Positions 25,613 to 34,063 are shown, numbered from the stretch's first letter. The stretch is 49,824 nucleotides of DNA from an uncultured Opitutaceae bacterium (GCA_903891325.1 CAITEC010000065.1:1-49824); one strand, 5' to 3'. A program made the numbers and translations. Notes: a model not told the origin generated them from the sequence alone.

Positions 25613-25863
25613 TCGTGCCCTTGCAGAAACCTTCGGCGACGCGCCATCAACCACGGCGTTTTGACGGCGGCTCGACAATCTTCCCTCCCTCCCCCGTCTG
25701 CTCCTCGCTCCGCGTGATATAGTAGGACAGACTCGCAGGTGAGGAAAGGGGAGGGGAGGCTGCGCATGGCGTCCTTCGCCCATGAATGCCACTGGTCGCT
25801 CGAGTCGAGGAAGCCTACCAGGGGACCGGAATCGACGATGATTCTATTTCGGGTTGCGACCAT
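25613..25863 (-). pseudogene. Truncated PIN-domain toxin
   Basis: The frame from ATG 25863 starts with a clear PIN N-terminus (NRIIVDSGPLVGFLDSSDQW, with the first catalytic Asp in VDSG, then FLTCESVL). After about 47 residues it turns into sequence with no PIN similarity (YHAERGADGGG...) and then into repeat-linked DNA. A full PIN toxin has about 130-140 residues with three or four acidic active-site residues; here the second half is missing. Its start overlaps the antitoxin stop by 20 nt, as in VapBC-type operons. Confidence 0.65.
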
Positions 25864-26080
25864 AGCCGCTGAGGTCCTTTGTGCGCCTGCCTGTCCTGGT
25901 TGAACCGGCGAGGTGGCCGGCTATGTCGCCGAAAAGCGGGGCGTGGGCATCGATTCGCTTGAACAGGTACCGGGCGCCCCCGCGGGCCTGGACGATGATC
26001 TCGGTGCCCTGCGACGCTGCCTGGCGGATGCGGGCAAGCTCGCGGTGAAATTGCCGCAGGGTGATGATCATGTCAGACAT
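25844..26080 (-). CDS. Phd/YefM-like antitoxin of a decayed toxin pair
   Basis: A 78-residue protein: MSDMIITLRQFHRELARI, QGTEIIVQARGGARYLFKRI, then a basic C-terminus ending LSGYGRNPK. The N-terminal half resembles antitoxins that precede PIN toxins. Its partner is truncated, so this may be an orphan that blocks related toxins, or a relic. ATG 26080 lies inside a TCAGAC-N6-GTCTGA palindrome. A frame from TTG 26140 exists but begins in the promoter box. Confidence 0.6.
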   Translation of the reverse strand: MSDMIITLRQFHRELARIRQAASQGTEIIVQARGGARYLFKRIDAHAPLFGDIAGHLAGSTRTGRRTKDLSGYGRNPK

Positions 26081-26090
26081 GGTAGTCTGA
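26073..26090. promoter_or_regulatory. TCAGAC-N6-GTCTGA palindrome over the antitoxin start
   Basis: A perfect 6-bp inverted repeat with 6-nt spacer covering ATG 26080. It is likely the antitoxin's own operator, or it may mask the start in the mRNA. Confidence 0.5.
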
Positions 26091-26130
26091 CTAATGAGGG
26101 GTTCAATCACTTTTGGGTGGGGATTGGGGG

Positions 26131-26140
26131 ATAATAGCAA
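26131..26140 (-). promoter_or_regulatory. Extended -10 box TTGCTATTAT (minus strand)
   Basis: Identical to the box at 1905. The family C repeat GGTTTCTGCACGCCCCCC lies upstream. No ATG or GTG follows at 6 nt (ATC does), and the antitoxin ATG is 51 nt downstream, so this transcript would have a leader. Confidence 0.5.
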
Positions 26141-26148
26141 GGGGGGCG

Positions 26149-26235
26149 TGCAGAAACCTGAGACCGGAAGCCTGAAACCTGAGCCGATCCTTCGATCCCC
26201 GGCTTCGCCGGGCCGGGGTCACCGACCCCGGCTAC
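26149..26235. repeat. Family C and family B repeats between divergent genes
   Basis: 26149-26190 has GCAGAAACCTGAGACC and CCTGAAACCTGAGCC units. 26197-26235 has GGCTTCGCCGGGCCGGGGTC and ACCGACCCCGGCTAC, a hairpin of family B type. Confidence 0.7.
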
Positions 26236-26269
26236 AATCTGAAGTCAATCCCCGGGGGCATCCATCTCC

Positions 26270-27826
26270 ATGTTCTCGCGCTCTGCAATGGCATCGAATG
26301 CTTGCGGATCCAGGCGGGGGGTATTTTCTTGGGTTGTGCCTCTCGAACGACACGCGCAGCCGGAACTCCGCAGGGTCGAGTCGTTCAGGGGGGTGTCGAC
26401 CCGCAGGCCGCTCCATCCGGGCGAGCGGCGACTGCTGGGGGTGCTTGGGGCGTATCTTTGTTTTTTGCCCTGGGCCCTCGGATCGATGCATCCGTGGAGC
26501 CAGCTTGCCGGGTTCGGGATGGCAGGGGCTTCCCTCTGGGTGGCGCTTACGCCGCGGGATTTCACACGGGATATGATCGGCGGGGCCGATCCGTTCCGGC
26601 TCATCCTCTGGCCGCGGCTCGTGCGCTTTCCGATCTTCTGGGGCGGGGCGACGATGCTGCTCCTTGTGATTGTACAGGCGCTGAATCCTGCCTGGAATTT
26701 CCGCCAGTATGGGAATTTCTGGTGGCTGATGTCGGCCAATCCTATCCGATGGCTGCCGTCGGGCGTGGGCGTCCCCTTCGAGCGGTTCAACGCGTGGCGG
26801 CAGCTCATCATCTACGGGGGCTGCTGGCTGGCGGTGTCCGCGGCCTGGGTGGGGCTCACCCGCCGGCGGTCGATTAGGATCCTGATTGGGATCGTGGTCG
26901 CCAACGGGCTCGTCCTGTGCGCGCTGCTGGCGTTCCAGCGGGTGACGGGCGATCACCGGGTGCCCTGGCCGCTGATCGCGCTGACCGAGAAGAATCTCGT
27001 CGCGAGTTTCATCTATACGAACCATGCGGGGGCGTACCTGGACCTCGCGGCTTTCGCGGCGATAGCGCTGGCGACGTGGCATCTCGACCATGGGCGGAGG
27101 GCGCTCGCCAAGTCGACCCCGGCGGGCGTGATCGCACTGGGGGGACTCTTCATCATCGGTGGCGTGTTTTTCACGATGTCCCGGGGGGCGACCCTGGTCC
27201 TGGTGATTGCGCTGGGCATCTATGGGGCGTGGTTCCTCATGAGGGGGCGCTACGGGCCGAAGGCGCCCGGGGCGAATTCGGCGGTGACGAAGGTCGTCGT
27301 CATTCTCCTCTTCTTCTTCGTGGCCGTCGCCTTCCGGTATATCGACTTCTCGGAAATCTACGGGCGCTGGAATTCGATGCTGGTCGAGGGCTCAAGCGAG
27401 CCCGATGTGCATTCGAGGGTCCTGGCGCGGCACGCGGCAGGGGAAATGCTGCGGGACCACTGGCTGGGGGGCGTCGGGGCGGGCGGGTTCCGGCATCTTT
27501 TTCCGGAGTATGTCCGAAACTATCCGGAGATCTACGAGAATGGAACCGTCTTCTGGGAGCACGCGCACTGCGACTGGCTGGAGATCCCGATCGAGGTCGG
27601 GCTCATCGGCGACCTGATCATCCTGGCCGGGGCGGGGTGGTGGCTGGCGTGGTTTGTGAGGAAGAGGGTCCTCTGGCACCCGATGGCCATCCCGCTGCTG
27701 ATCGGCTGCCTCCAGACGCTGATCCACGCCTGCTTTGATTTTCCCTTTCAGTGCCCGGCCATTTTGGTGACCTGGTGCGTGCTGCTGACGGTGGCGGGAC
27801 GGTGGGTGGAGATATCAGATACCTGA
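26270..27826 (+). CDS. O-antigen ligase-like (Wzy_C) polytopic membrane protein
   Basis: A protein of up to 518 residues with about ten membrane helices. A large periplasmic loop (about 370-445) carries SRVLARHAAGEMLRDHWLGG, VGAGGFRHLFPEY and EHAHCDWLEIPIEVGLIG. This HAHxDxLE-type motif is the hallmark of the WaaL/Wzy_C family, which joins or polymerises polysaccharide chains on lipid carriers at the periplasmic face. The start is uncertain: ATG 26270 or ATG 26288, neither with a ribosome-binding site. The stop codon TGA is provided by a family C unit. Confidence 0.8.
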   Translation: MFSRSAMASNACGSRRGVFSWVVPLERHAQPELRRVESFRGVSTRRPLHPGERRLLGVLGAYLCFLPWALGSMHPWSQLAGFGMAGASLWVALTPRDFTRDMIGGADPFRLILWPRLVRFPIFWGGATMLLLVIVQALNPAWNFRQYGNFWWLMSANPIRWLPSGVGVPFERFNAWRQLIIYGGCWLAVSAAWVGLTRRRSIRILIGIVVANGLVLCALLAFQRVTGDHRVPWPLIALTEKNLVASFIYTNHAGAYLDLAAFAAIALATWHLDHGRRALAKSTPAGVIALGGLFIIGGVFFTMSRGATLVLVIALGIYGAWFLMRGRYGPKAPGANSAVTKVVVILLFFFVAVAFRYIDFSEIYGRWNSMLVEGSSEPDVHSRVLARHAAGEMLRDHWLGGVGAGGFRHLFPEYVRNYPEIYENGTVFWEHAHCDWLEIPIEVGLIGDLIILAGAGWWLAWFVRKRVLWHPMAIPLLIGCLQTLIHACFDFPFQCPAILVTWCVLLTVAGRWVEISDT

Positions 27827-27913
27827 GAACTGAAATCCGAGGTGGAGCGCGATCTCCGAGCGCGCTTGTTTGGCTATAGTCGCTCAGCGCGCTCGGAGAA
27901 CGCGCTCCACCTC
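27810..27913. repeat. Family C unit and family A palindrome
   Basis: 27810-27836 carries CAGATACCTGAGAACTGAAA and includes the stop of the ligase-like gene. 27839-27913 is a full family A palindrome (GAGGTGGAGCGCGATCTCC to GCGCTCCACCTC). It lies between two convergent genes, so a transcription-ending or mRNA-protecting hairpin is possible. Confidence 0.75.
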
Positions 27914-27935
27914 GAACCCACTGCCGAAAAGACGG

Positions 27936-28700
27936 TTAATTCGCCGACTCCGGAAACGACACCTCGGCGCGGACGCCGGCCTTGATCGAGGCGTCGGTAT
28001 TTTCGACGATGATCTTGACCCGCATCAGGCCGGAGGCGGCGTCCACCCGGGGGTCGACGAAGTCAACGGTGCCGGAATAGACACGGTTCGCGTCGAGGAC
28101 GGGGACGCGGACGAGCATCGGGGCGTGGAGATGGATCAGGGGGAGTTCCTCGGCCTTGATGTAGAACTGCACATAGACCTTGCTGATGTCCACGATCCGG
28201 AAGAGCGGCTCGGCGGGCGAGACGGTCTCGCCGACCTCGCGCATCTTCTCAACCACGATCCCGGCGATCGGGGCGGTGATCGTGCGCTGGCGGAAGGTCT
28301 CCTCGGCCATCTGGGCGACGAGGCGGGCGCCCTCGACCTCGCTGCGGTTCTTCAGGGCCTCGTCCTCGCTGATGACCTTCTGGGCGTAGAGGCTCTTCGA
28401 GCTGCGGGCGTCGAACTCCTTCTTGTCGAGGTCGGCCTTGGCGCGGAGCATGTCCAGCTCCTCGAGGCGGGCGTAGAGGTGGGAGAGGAGCTGGCCGGCG
28501 ACGACGGGGTCGCCCTCCTTGACGGCGATCGAGACGATCGTCGTCTGGACGGGGGAACTCACGACGACGTTCTCAAAGGGCAGGACCAGGCCGTCGAAGG
28601 TGCGACCGGTCGCCGTGTCGGCGCGGAGCGCCGGGGCGGCGGACAGGCCCGCGAGGGCCAGGAAGAGAACGAGGCGGCGGAGGGCGGGGATCGGGGGCAT
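27936..28700 (-). CDS. HlyD/RND-type periplasmic adaptor protein
   Basis: A 254-residue adaptor with signal peptide (RRLVLFLALAGLSAAPALRA). It has a lipoyl-like half (VSSPVQTTIVSIAVKEGDPV), a short coiled coil (EELDMLRAKADLDKKEFDAR), the second lipoyl half (ITAPIAGIVVEKMREVGETV) and a beta-barrel domain (VYVQFYIKAEELP). Such proteins bridge inner-membrane pumps to TolC-type channels. It follows the TolC-like gene with a 2-nt gap, so the two are co-transcribed. It is the distal gene of the left arm of the export locus. Confidence 0.85.
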   Translation of the reverse strand: MPPIPALRRLVLFLALAGLSAAPALRADTATGRTFDGLVLPFENVVVSSPVQTTIVSIAVKEGDPVVAGQLLSHLYARLEELDMLRAKADLDKKEFDARSSKSLYAQKVISEDEALKNRSEVEGARLVAQMAEETFRQRTITAPIAGIVVEKMREVGETVSPAEPLFRIVDISKVYVQFYIKAEELPLIHLHAPMLVRVPVLDANRVYSGTVDFVDPRVDAASGLMRVKIIVENTDASIKAGVRAEVSFPESAN

Positions 28701-28702
28701 GG

Positions 28703-30427
28703 TCAGTTAAGTTTCACTTCGACGTGTTCCTTCTCGGGAAGGGTGCCGACAAGGACGTAGAGCTGAACGAGGGCCTTGTTCAGGTCAACATAGGTTCCCT
28801 GCTCGCGGGAGAGGGCCTGGCTCAGGTCCTTCTGGGACAGGGACACGTTGTAGCTGGTGGTGAGGCCCGATTCCAGGCGGCGCTCCTCGGAGTCGAGGGC
28901 CTGCTGTGCGAGGACGACCGAGGCGTGGACGAGGTTGATCCGGTCCTGGGCGGTCTCGATGTCGCGCATTGCGGTGTCGAAGGCGGCCAGGAGCTCGTTC
29001 TCGCTGCGCTTCACGTTGAGCAGGGCCTGGGCCTTGCGGATCTTCGCCTCGGCGAGCCGGGCGTGGTCCGCGCGGCCGGTCAGCGGAATCGTGACGACCA
29101 CGCCGGCGGTGTAGTCGGCGCCGGGGCGCTGGCGGTAGTCGGTGAAGGACTGCGACCAGCTCCCCTGCAGCCCGTTCCAGTCGATCGACCCCTTCAGGTC
29201 CACGCTCGGATAGATCTGGTTCTTGGCGTAGGCCAGGCGGACGTCCGTCTCCTTGATCAGCTCGAGGTTGGAGAGGTAGGAGGGATTGTTCTCGAACATG
29301 TCGAGCAGGAGCACGCCGCGGGAGAGGGCCGGGGCCTGGTGGACCAGGTCGGCGCCGTCCACATACCAGTTGTCGTCGAGCGAGGACGTGTACTCGGCCT
29401 TTGTGAGCTCGCGCAGGGTGTTGCGGCGGTGGGAGAGGAAGTTCTTGGCGAGCGCGAGCTCCTCCTGGGCCTCGGAGAGGCGCTCCTGGGCGTCGGTGAC
29501 GTCGATCGGGGCCATCTTGCCCTGGTCGAGCCGGCGCTGGTTCTCGTCAACCAGGTGCATGGCCAGGTCGACCGCCTGCTGCTTGACCTTCAGGTTCTCC
29601 TGGCCGAAGACCATCTCGAAGTAGGCGGCCATCACGTCGGCGATCGTCTTGATGACGGCGGTCCGGTAGTCCTGCTTGGACTTCGCAAAGGCGGTCTGGT
29701 TCAGGTGGACCTCCGCGAGGGTGGCGTCGAAGCCGAAGTTCTTGAGCAGGGCCTGGGTGACCTCCAGCTTGCTCATCGTCGTGTATTCGGGGTGGAAGAT
29801 CGAGGAGGACTCCTCGTTGAAGGTGTTGTCGGCCCGCTCGGCGGTCGTGGCGATCTGCCACTGGGTGCCGGTGGGGAGGATGCCCGAGAAGCCGGCCTCG
29901 TAGTGGAGGATGTCCTCGTGGTAGGAATAGGAGAGCTGGCCGGTGGAAAGGAACTGGACCGCGTTCTGGGGGTGCTCGTCGTGGGTCTTCAGGAAGTCGA
30001 AGTTGAAGTTCGGGTCGAAGGCGCCCAGGGCCTCCGTGACCCGCAGCTTGGCGAAGGCGGGATCGAGCCGGTCGGACTTCAGCTCAAGGTTCGAGTTGAG
30101 CGCCGCAACGATCAGGTCGAGGAGCTGGGTCGGCATCTTCGATGATTCGTCGCCCTCATGGACGGCAAAGAGGGGTCCGGGAGCCTCCGGCTTGTACTTG
30201 CGACGATGGGCCTTTTCGGGGGCGAGGACCTTGGCGGCAACCTTTTCACCGACGACGATTGCCTTGTCGTTGGCCTTTTGTGCAGGTGTCTCAACTACAG
30301 TTATTTGGACATTAACTGATGTGGGCTGTACCTGGTCGCTCGAGCCGGAAACGGGCGCGCAAAAAGCGAGGGATGGCGTTAGAAACACAAGCGCTCGGAG
30401 GGAGCGTTGGCATTTGGTCAAACTCAT
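28703..30427 (-). CDS. TolC-family outer-membrane protein
   Basis: A 574-residue outer-membrane efflux protein with signal peptide (RSLRALVFLTPSLAFC). Two long helical halves are typical of TolC: LDLIVAALNSNLELKSDRLD opens the first; ALSEAQ-like stretches (DAQERLSEAQEELALAKNFL) and LAEAKIRKAQALLNVKRSEN follow. It would form the outer-membrane duct. ATG 30427 was chosen over TTG 30439. Residues 30-80 form a linker longer than usual. It sits between the permease and adaptor genes in one minus-strand series. Confidence 0.85.
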   Translation of the reverse strand: MSLTKCQRSLRALVFLTPSLAFCAPVSGSSDQVQPTSVNVQITVVETPAQKANDKAIVVGEKVAAKVLAPEKAHRRKYKPEAPGPLFAVHEGDESSKMPTQLLDLIVAALNSNLELKSDRLDPAFAKLRVTEALGAFDPNFNFDFLKTHDEHPQNAVQFLSTGQLSYSYHEDILHYEAGFSGILPTGTQWQIATTAERADNTFNEESSSIFHPEYTTMSKLEVTQALLKNFGFDATLAEVHLNQTAFAKSKQDYRTAVIKTIADVMAAYFEMVFGQENLKVKQQAVDLAMHLVDENQRRLDQGKMAPIDVTDAQERLSEAQEELALAKNFLSHRRNTLRELTKAEYTSSLDDNWYVDGADLVHQAPALSRGVLLLDMFENNPSYLSNLELIKETDVRLAYAKNQIYPSVDLKGSIDWNGLQGSWSQSFTDYRQRPGADYTAGVVVTIPLTGRADHARLAEAKIRKAQALLNVKRSENELLAAFDTAMRDIETAQDRINLVHASVVLAQQALDSEERRLESGLTTSYNVSLSQKDLSQALSREQGTYVDLNKALVQLYVLVGTLPEKEHVEVKLN

Positions 30428-30458
30428 GGTGCTGTTCAAGAAAAGTGGGTCTGGAGCG

Positions 30459-31607
30459 TCAGGGAAGGACTACCCCCACCTGGCGCCGCAGGGATCGAGC
30501 AAGCGGCGTAAGGCTGAGAAGGACACCAGTATTTATGGCGCATGCAAGCCAAAGCAGCGGCTGGCCGCCGGAGGGCAAATCGGCCGATTGGGCCGCCCCG
30601 GCAAGTTCGAGGATGATACGGGCGGCAAAGCGGCTGGCCGCGAGCGCGGCAAGGAGGGCGGTGTTGGCGAGGATGAGGTTCTCGGCCAGGGAAAAACTCC
30701 AGAGGGTCGCCCCGGAAATGCCGAGGCTTCGCAGGAGCGCCTGGGTGTAGCGGGTCTGCTTTTCCTCGAGCATCCCGATGCTGCCGAAGGCGAGGACCAC
30801 GCAGAGGCAGAGGATGAGGGCCATGCCCGTGCGCCAGCGATTCTGGGTTCGGGTGAACGCATCGAGCGCCGCCCGGTAGGGGGAGGGGTCGCGAAGCGCG
30901 GGTGCTGCGACTCCTTCCGTCGCAAAAAGCCTGCGGACGGCGCGGACGGTGTCACCGGCCGCGGCTGCCGAGGCGGGGTCGAAGAGGACGACGTCGAGGC
31001 GGCCGGTCGCATCGGAGCCGCCGGCGGAGGCAGCCGGCAGGACGACCAGGTCATCCAGACCCAGCGCCTCGACGTTCCCGTTCGGGGCGGAGGTCACCGC
31101 GGTGAAGGGCAGTCCACCCCGCGTCAGCCGGACAGTGCGGCCCTCCGGAAGGGTCCGGGTGAGCCAGACCGCCTCCGCGGCAGGGGCCAAGCCTCGCATG
31201 GCGCCGCTCGCAGCACTATAAGAGGCATGACCCGTCTTGCCGAAGGGAGCGACGAAGACGGGCATGGGCTCGCCCCAGGGGGTGTAGGCCGGATCGGGGA
31301 GCTGCTGCATGAGCAGCAGGTCGCCGTGGGCGGCCAGTGGGGCGGCCCAGTGATCGGGGGGGAGGGAGCCGGTCTCGGGGAGGGGACTGTTGGCCGGGGC
31401 CTGCATTACTATAGTGTCCAGTCCCAGCCGCCGGAGTTCCGCGCGGCGGGCATTTTCTGCGGCGGCGAACCCCAGGAGAAGGACGCCGGCCGCCGCCGAG
31501 AGGGAGAAGGTCAGGAACCAGCGGGCCAGCGGGCTGGCGGGCTGGGAGCGCCAACGAATGGCGAGCTCGCGGGACTGATAGCGGGCTATGGCGGTTGCGG
31601 CTTTCAT
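30459..31607 (-). CDS. FtsX/MacB-like ABC permease
   Basis: A 382-residue permease. One membrane helix near the N-terminus (WFLTFSLSAAAGVLLLGFAA) is followed by a periplasmic domain of about 220 residues. Three C-terminal helices follow (MALILCLCVVLAFGSIGML, WSFSLAENLILANTALLAAL, PLLWLACAINTGVLLSLTPL). This 1+3 layout with the core MLEEKQTRYTQALLRSLGIS is that of FtsX/MacB-type ABC proteins, which work by mechanotransmission with a TolC duct. Its ATPase is at 31886, separated by repeats. The start ATG 31607 has no ribosome-binding site. Confidence 0.75.
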   Translation of the reverse strand: MKAATAIARYQSRELAIRWRSQPASPLARWFLTFSLSAAAGVLLLGFAAAENARRAELRRLGLDTIVMQAPANSPLPETGSLPPDHWAAPLAAHGDLLLMQQLPDPAYTPWGEPMPVFVAPFGKTGHASYSAASGAMRGLAPAAEAVWLTRTLPEGRTVRLTRGGLPFTAVTSAPNGNVEALGLDDLVVLPAASAGGSDATGRLDVVLFDPASAAAAGDTVRAVRRLFATEGVAAPALRDPSPYRAALDAFTRTQNRWRTGMALILCLCVVLAFGSIGMLEEKQTRYTQALLRSLGISGATLWSFSLAENLILANTALLAALAASRFAARIILELAGAAQSADLPSGGQPLLWLACAINTGVLLSLTPLARSLRRQVGVVLP

Positions 31608-31625
31608 GGGCAGAGATTGGTTTCT

Positions 31626-31856
31626 GAGGTGGAGCGGGACCTCCGGGCACGCTTGTTGGGACTGGGTCGTTCAGCGCGCTCGGAGATCGCGCTCCACCTC
31701 GGAAATTTCAGAAACCTGAGACCTGAAACCTGAGACCTGAAATTCGGACGATGATTGGTGTAGCCGGGGTCGCTGACCCCGGCCCGGCCTCGGAGAGGCC
31801 GGGGATTGGGAATTGCAAATAGGACCCCAAGCACCGGGGTCGGCGACCCCGGCTAC
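31626..31856. repeat. Family A, C and B repeats in series
   Basis: 31626-31700 is a family A palindrome (arms GAGGTGGAGCGGGACCTCC and GATCGCGCTCCACCTC). 31708-31743 has GAAACCTGAGACCTG units. 31760-31856 is a full family B copy (GTAGCCGGGGTCGCTGACCC ... GGCGACCCCGGCTAC). The 278 bp between the permease and ATPase genes hold only these repeats. Confidence 0.8.
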
Positions 31857-31885
31857 ATCCTGAAGTCGAACTGCAGAAGCGCTCT

Positions 31886-32524
31886 TCATTTGATCTCCAC
31901 GAGAATGCTGTGCGGCGACACCGGGGCCAGCGTCTCGGCCAACCTGGGGTCGTGAGTCGATATGACCGCGGATTTTCCGGAATTTATCCACTCGCTCACG
32001 ACGGAGGCGATCAATCCTGTCGAAATATCATCCAACCCGGACGTCGGCTCGTCGAGCAGCAGGACTTCCGGATCCTTGGCAAGGGCCCGGGCCAGCGCGG
32101 CCCGCTGGACCTGGCCGCCTGAAAGCTTCTCGGCGGGGGAATTGGCCAGGGCTCCGATTCCCAGCCGGTCCAGCCAGTGGGTGATCGCGGTGGCGAGCGG
32201 TCCAGGCTCTATCCCGGCGATCAGGCCGGCCAGCTCAAGGTTGCGCCGGACGGTCGCAGCGGGGAGCAGGTTGAACTGCTGGAAGACAAAGCCGGTCTCG
32301 CGGCGCTTGAAGTCCCGGTCCGGCGGCCGGCCGTGACGGGTGTGGACTCGGCCGGACTGCGGGGTCAGGTAGCCGGCGAGAAGCTTCAGGAGCGTGCTCT
32401 TTCCCCCTCCGGAAACGCCGCGGACGAGCGTCAGGCCCGCGGTAATCTCGGAGCTGAATCCCTCGAAGACCGGCGTCGAGGCCGGGCTATAGCGAAAACT
32501 CAGGTCGGCCAGGCTAAAGAGCAT
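31886..32524 (-). CDS. ABC transporter ATP-binding protein (LolD/MacB type)
   Basis: A 212-residue ATPase with Walker A GVSGGGKST, Q-loop FVFQQFNLLPA, signature LSGGQVQRAALARALA, Walker B VLLLDEPTSGLD and switch His in STHD. The ATP-hydrolysis residues are all present. It pairs with the FtsX-like permease at 30459. ATG 32524 was chosen because the frame upstream encodes repeat DNA only. Confidence 0.9.
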   Translation of the reverse strand: MLFSLADLSFRYSPASTPVFEGFSSEITAGLTLVRGVSGGGKSTLLKLLAGYLTPQSGRVHTRHGRPPDRDFKRRETGFVFQQFNLLPAATVRRNLELAGLIAGIEPGPLATAITHWLDRLGIGALANSPAEKLSGGQVQRAALARALAKDPEVLLLDEPTSGLDDISTGLIASVVSEWINSGKSAVISTHDPRLAETLAPVSPHSILVEIK

Positions 32525-32563
32525 GAGGGCGGGGTTTGGAATTCTTGCAGAGGGGCTGTTTGA

Positions 32564-32692
32564 GGGTGGAGCGGGACCTCCGGGCACGCTGGTTTGGGAC
32601 TATCGTCGCTCAGCGCGCTCGGAGATCGCGCTCCACCTCGGGCGTGTTTGAAGGTTTTGGGGATAGCTTACAGGTCTCAGGTTTCTGCAAGT
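32564..32692. repeat. Family A palindrome and family C remnant
   Basis: 32564-32639 is a family A palindrome. 32670-32692 carries CAGGTCTCAGGTTTCTGCAA followed by a decayed TTGC-box-like stretch with no gene behind it. Confidence 0.75.
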
Positions 32693-32703
32693 GCCGCTGG
32701 CCC

Positions 32704-34035
32704 TCACTTTGGGACGATCGCCACGGCCGCGCGACCTTCGGCCAGAAGCCTCGATCCCGGGAAAAGCCGTTGAAGCCCCTGCTGCCAGCCGGCGGCGAGG
32801 ACGCCGTTCTCGTCCCATTCCGCGAGCGCGAGCTTCGGGACGATCCGGGCCGGCTCAGGGAGCCGCACGAAGACAAGCGCGGACAGTTCCACGCCGGAAA
32901 GGCTCGCGCGCTCGGAAGCGGTCTTGGGCGGGGCCTTGCCCGCCTCGGGGAGCCGCACGAAGACAAGCGCGGGCTTTTCCGCATCGGACAGGTTGCTGTG
33001 CTCGGCCTCGAAGGCCCCGGGGGGCAGCCGGAAGCGGATCACGGGCGACACCCCTGCGCCGGACGGGGCCACTCCCCAGGAATTGAAGGTCGCCGTCGCC
33101 TCCTCGCCTCCCGCGGTTGCCACCGTGCAGGAGAGATCCTCGGCGGGCGCCTCGTGAAGAAGGGGCAGGGTCGCGCGGACCACGACCTCGAGGGCCGTGT
33201 CATCCTCGACGGTCGCGAGTACCTCGCCGGCCTCGACCCGGGTTCCGTCCGCATCGGGGGAAACGGCCAGCCGGAGGGTGCCGGGGATCGGGGCGGAAAC
33301 GGGGTGACTGGCGAGCCGCTCGTCAAGGCCGCGCTTCCGGTCATCGACGGCGGCGGCCAGCGCCTGGATATCGGCGGGCTCGGCCTGGGGGTCGAGGGCG
33401 GCAACCTGCTTGCGGCGCTCGAGGAGCGCGTTTAGCCGGGCCTCCGCCTGGGCCGCCGTCGAGGCGGGTTTCAACCGGGGATCGAGGACGGGCGTGTCGC
33501 CCTGAAAGAGGTCCGGGGAGCGCTCGGCAAAGCGGGCCACCGAGAGGGCCTCCCGCGCCGCCTCGATATCGCTGTCGAGCTTGCCCAGGTCCGCGGCCAG
33601 GTCGTACCGGCGGTAGCGCGCGCGGCGATCGGCGAGTTCCTGCCGATCGCGGTCGATTTGCCGGGCCGCCTCGGGGGTGGGCTCCGGGTCAATTGAGGCC
33701 CACACGGTTGCGGCCGCCATCGGGCCGGGCTGGTGGGCGGCGGGGAGGATGTGGAGGATCCCTGAAACCGGCGCCCGGACGGTCTCGGCGCGGACGGGAA
33801 CGATGGACGCGGGTAGCTGGGCGACGAGCAGTTGGGACGAGAGCGGAAAAGTCGACCAGTCCCAGGCGCGCGAGGGGGGCGGGGTGGGTTGATCCGAACG
33901 GGTGCAGCCAAATAGGGAAATAACTGCTGCGGCTAAGACTACGGCGTACGCTGGTTTGGGACTGCGTCGCTCAGCGCGCTCGGAGATCGCGCTCCACCTC
34001 GGATTGGCTTGGGGGTAAGTTTCAGGGCCTTGCAT
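32704..34035 (-). CDS. HlyD-like lipoprotein adaptor with repeat-derived N-terminus
   Basis: An adaptor of about 443 residues. The signal is VVLAAAVISLFGC (lipobox SLFGC), followed by SSQLLVAQLPASIVPVRAET, a coiled coil (about 120-260) and a barrel domain. No start codon lies between the repeat and the signal peptide, so translation must start in repeat DNA: ATG 34035, or TTG 34062 one nt after the preceding stop. The residues WSAISERAERRS come from a half family A element. A 30-codon tandem duplication (90-bp offset, near 32861 and 32951) repeats ALVFVRLPE. It would connect to the TolC-like protein upstream. Confidence 0.7.
   Translation of the reverse strand: MQGPETYPQANPRWSAISERAERRSPKPAYAVVLAAAVISLFGCTRSDQPTPPPSRAWDWSTFPLSSQLLVAQLPASIVPVRAETVRAPVSGILHILPAAHQPGPMAAATVWASIDPEPTPEAARQIDRDRQELADRRARYRRYDLAADLGKLDSDIEAAREALSVARFAERSPDLFQGDTPVLDPRLKPASTAAQAEARLNALLERRKQVAALDPQAEPADIQALAAAVDDRKRGLDERLASHPVSAPIPGTLRLAVSPDADGTRVEAGEVLATVEDDTALEVVVRATLPLLHEAPAEDLSCTVATAGGEEATATFNSWGVAPSGAGVSPVIRFRLPPGAFEAEHSNLSDAEKPALVFVRLPEAGKAPPKTASERASLSGVELSALVFVRLPEPARIVPKLALAEWDENGVLAAGWQQGLQRLFPGSRLLAEGRAAVAIVPK
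33946..34000. repeat. Half family A element inside coding DNA
   Basis: The right half only: GCTGGTTTGGGACTGCGTCG through GATCGCGCTCCACCTC. It is translated on the minus strand as part of the adaptor's n-region. Confidence 0.75.
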
Positions 34036-34063
34036 GCGCGGCGTCAGGTTTCGGAAGGGCAAA

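Noticed and set aside
27839..27913. Family A palindromes as rho-independent terminators
   Set aside because: There is no T-tract after the hairpins, and copies also occur upstream of genes and inside coding DNA.
28724..30145. 473-codon open frame on the plus strand
   Set aside because: A shadow of the TolC-like gene on the other strand, with no recognisable domain and biased Val/Leu/Gly/Glu composition.
29943..31733. 596-codon open frame on the plus strand
   Set aside because: It crosses the TolC-like and permease genes in antisense and ends in repeat DNA, with no signal or domain.
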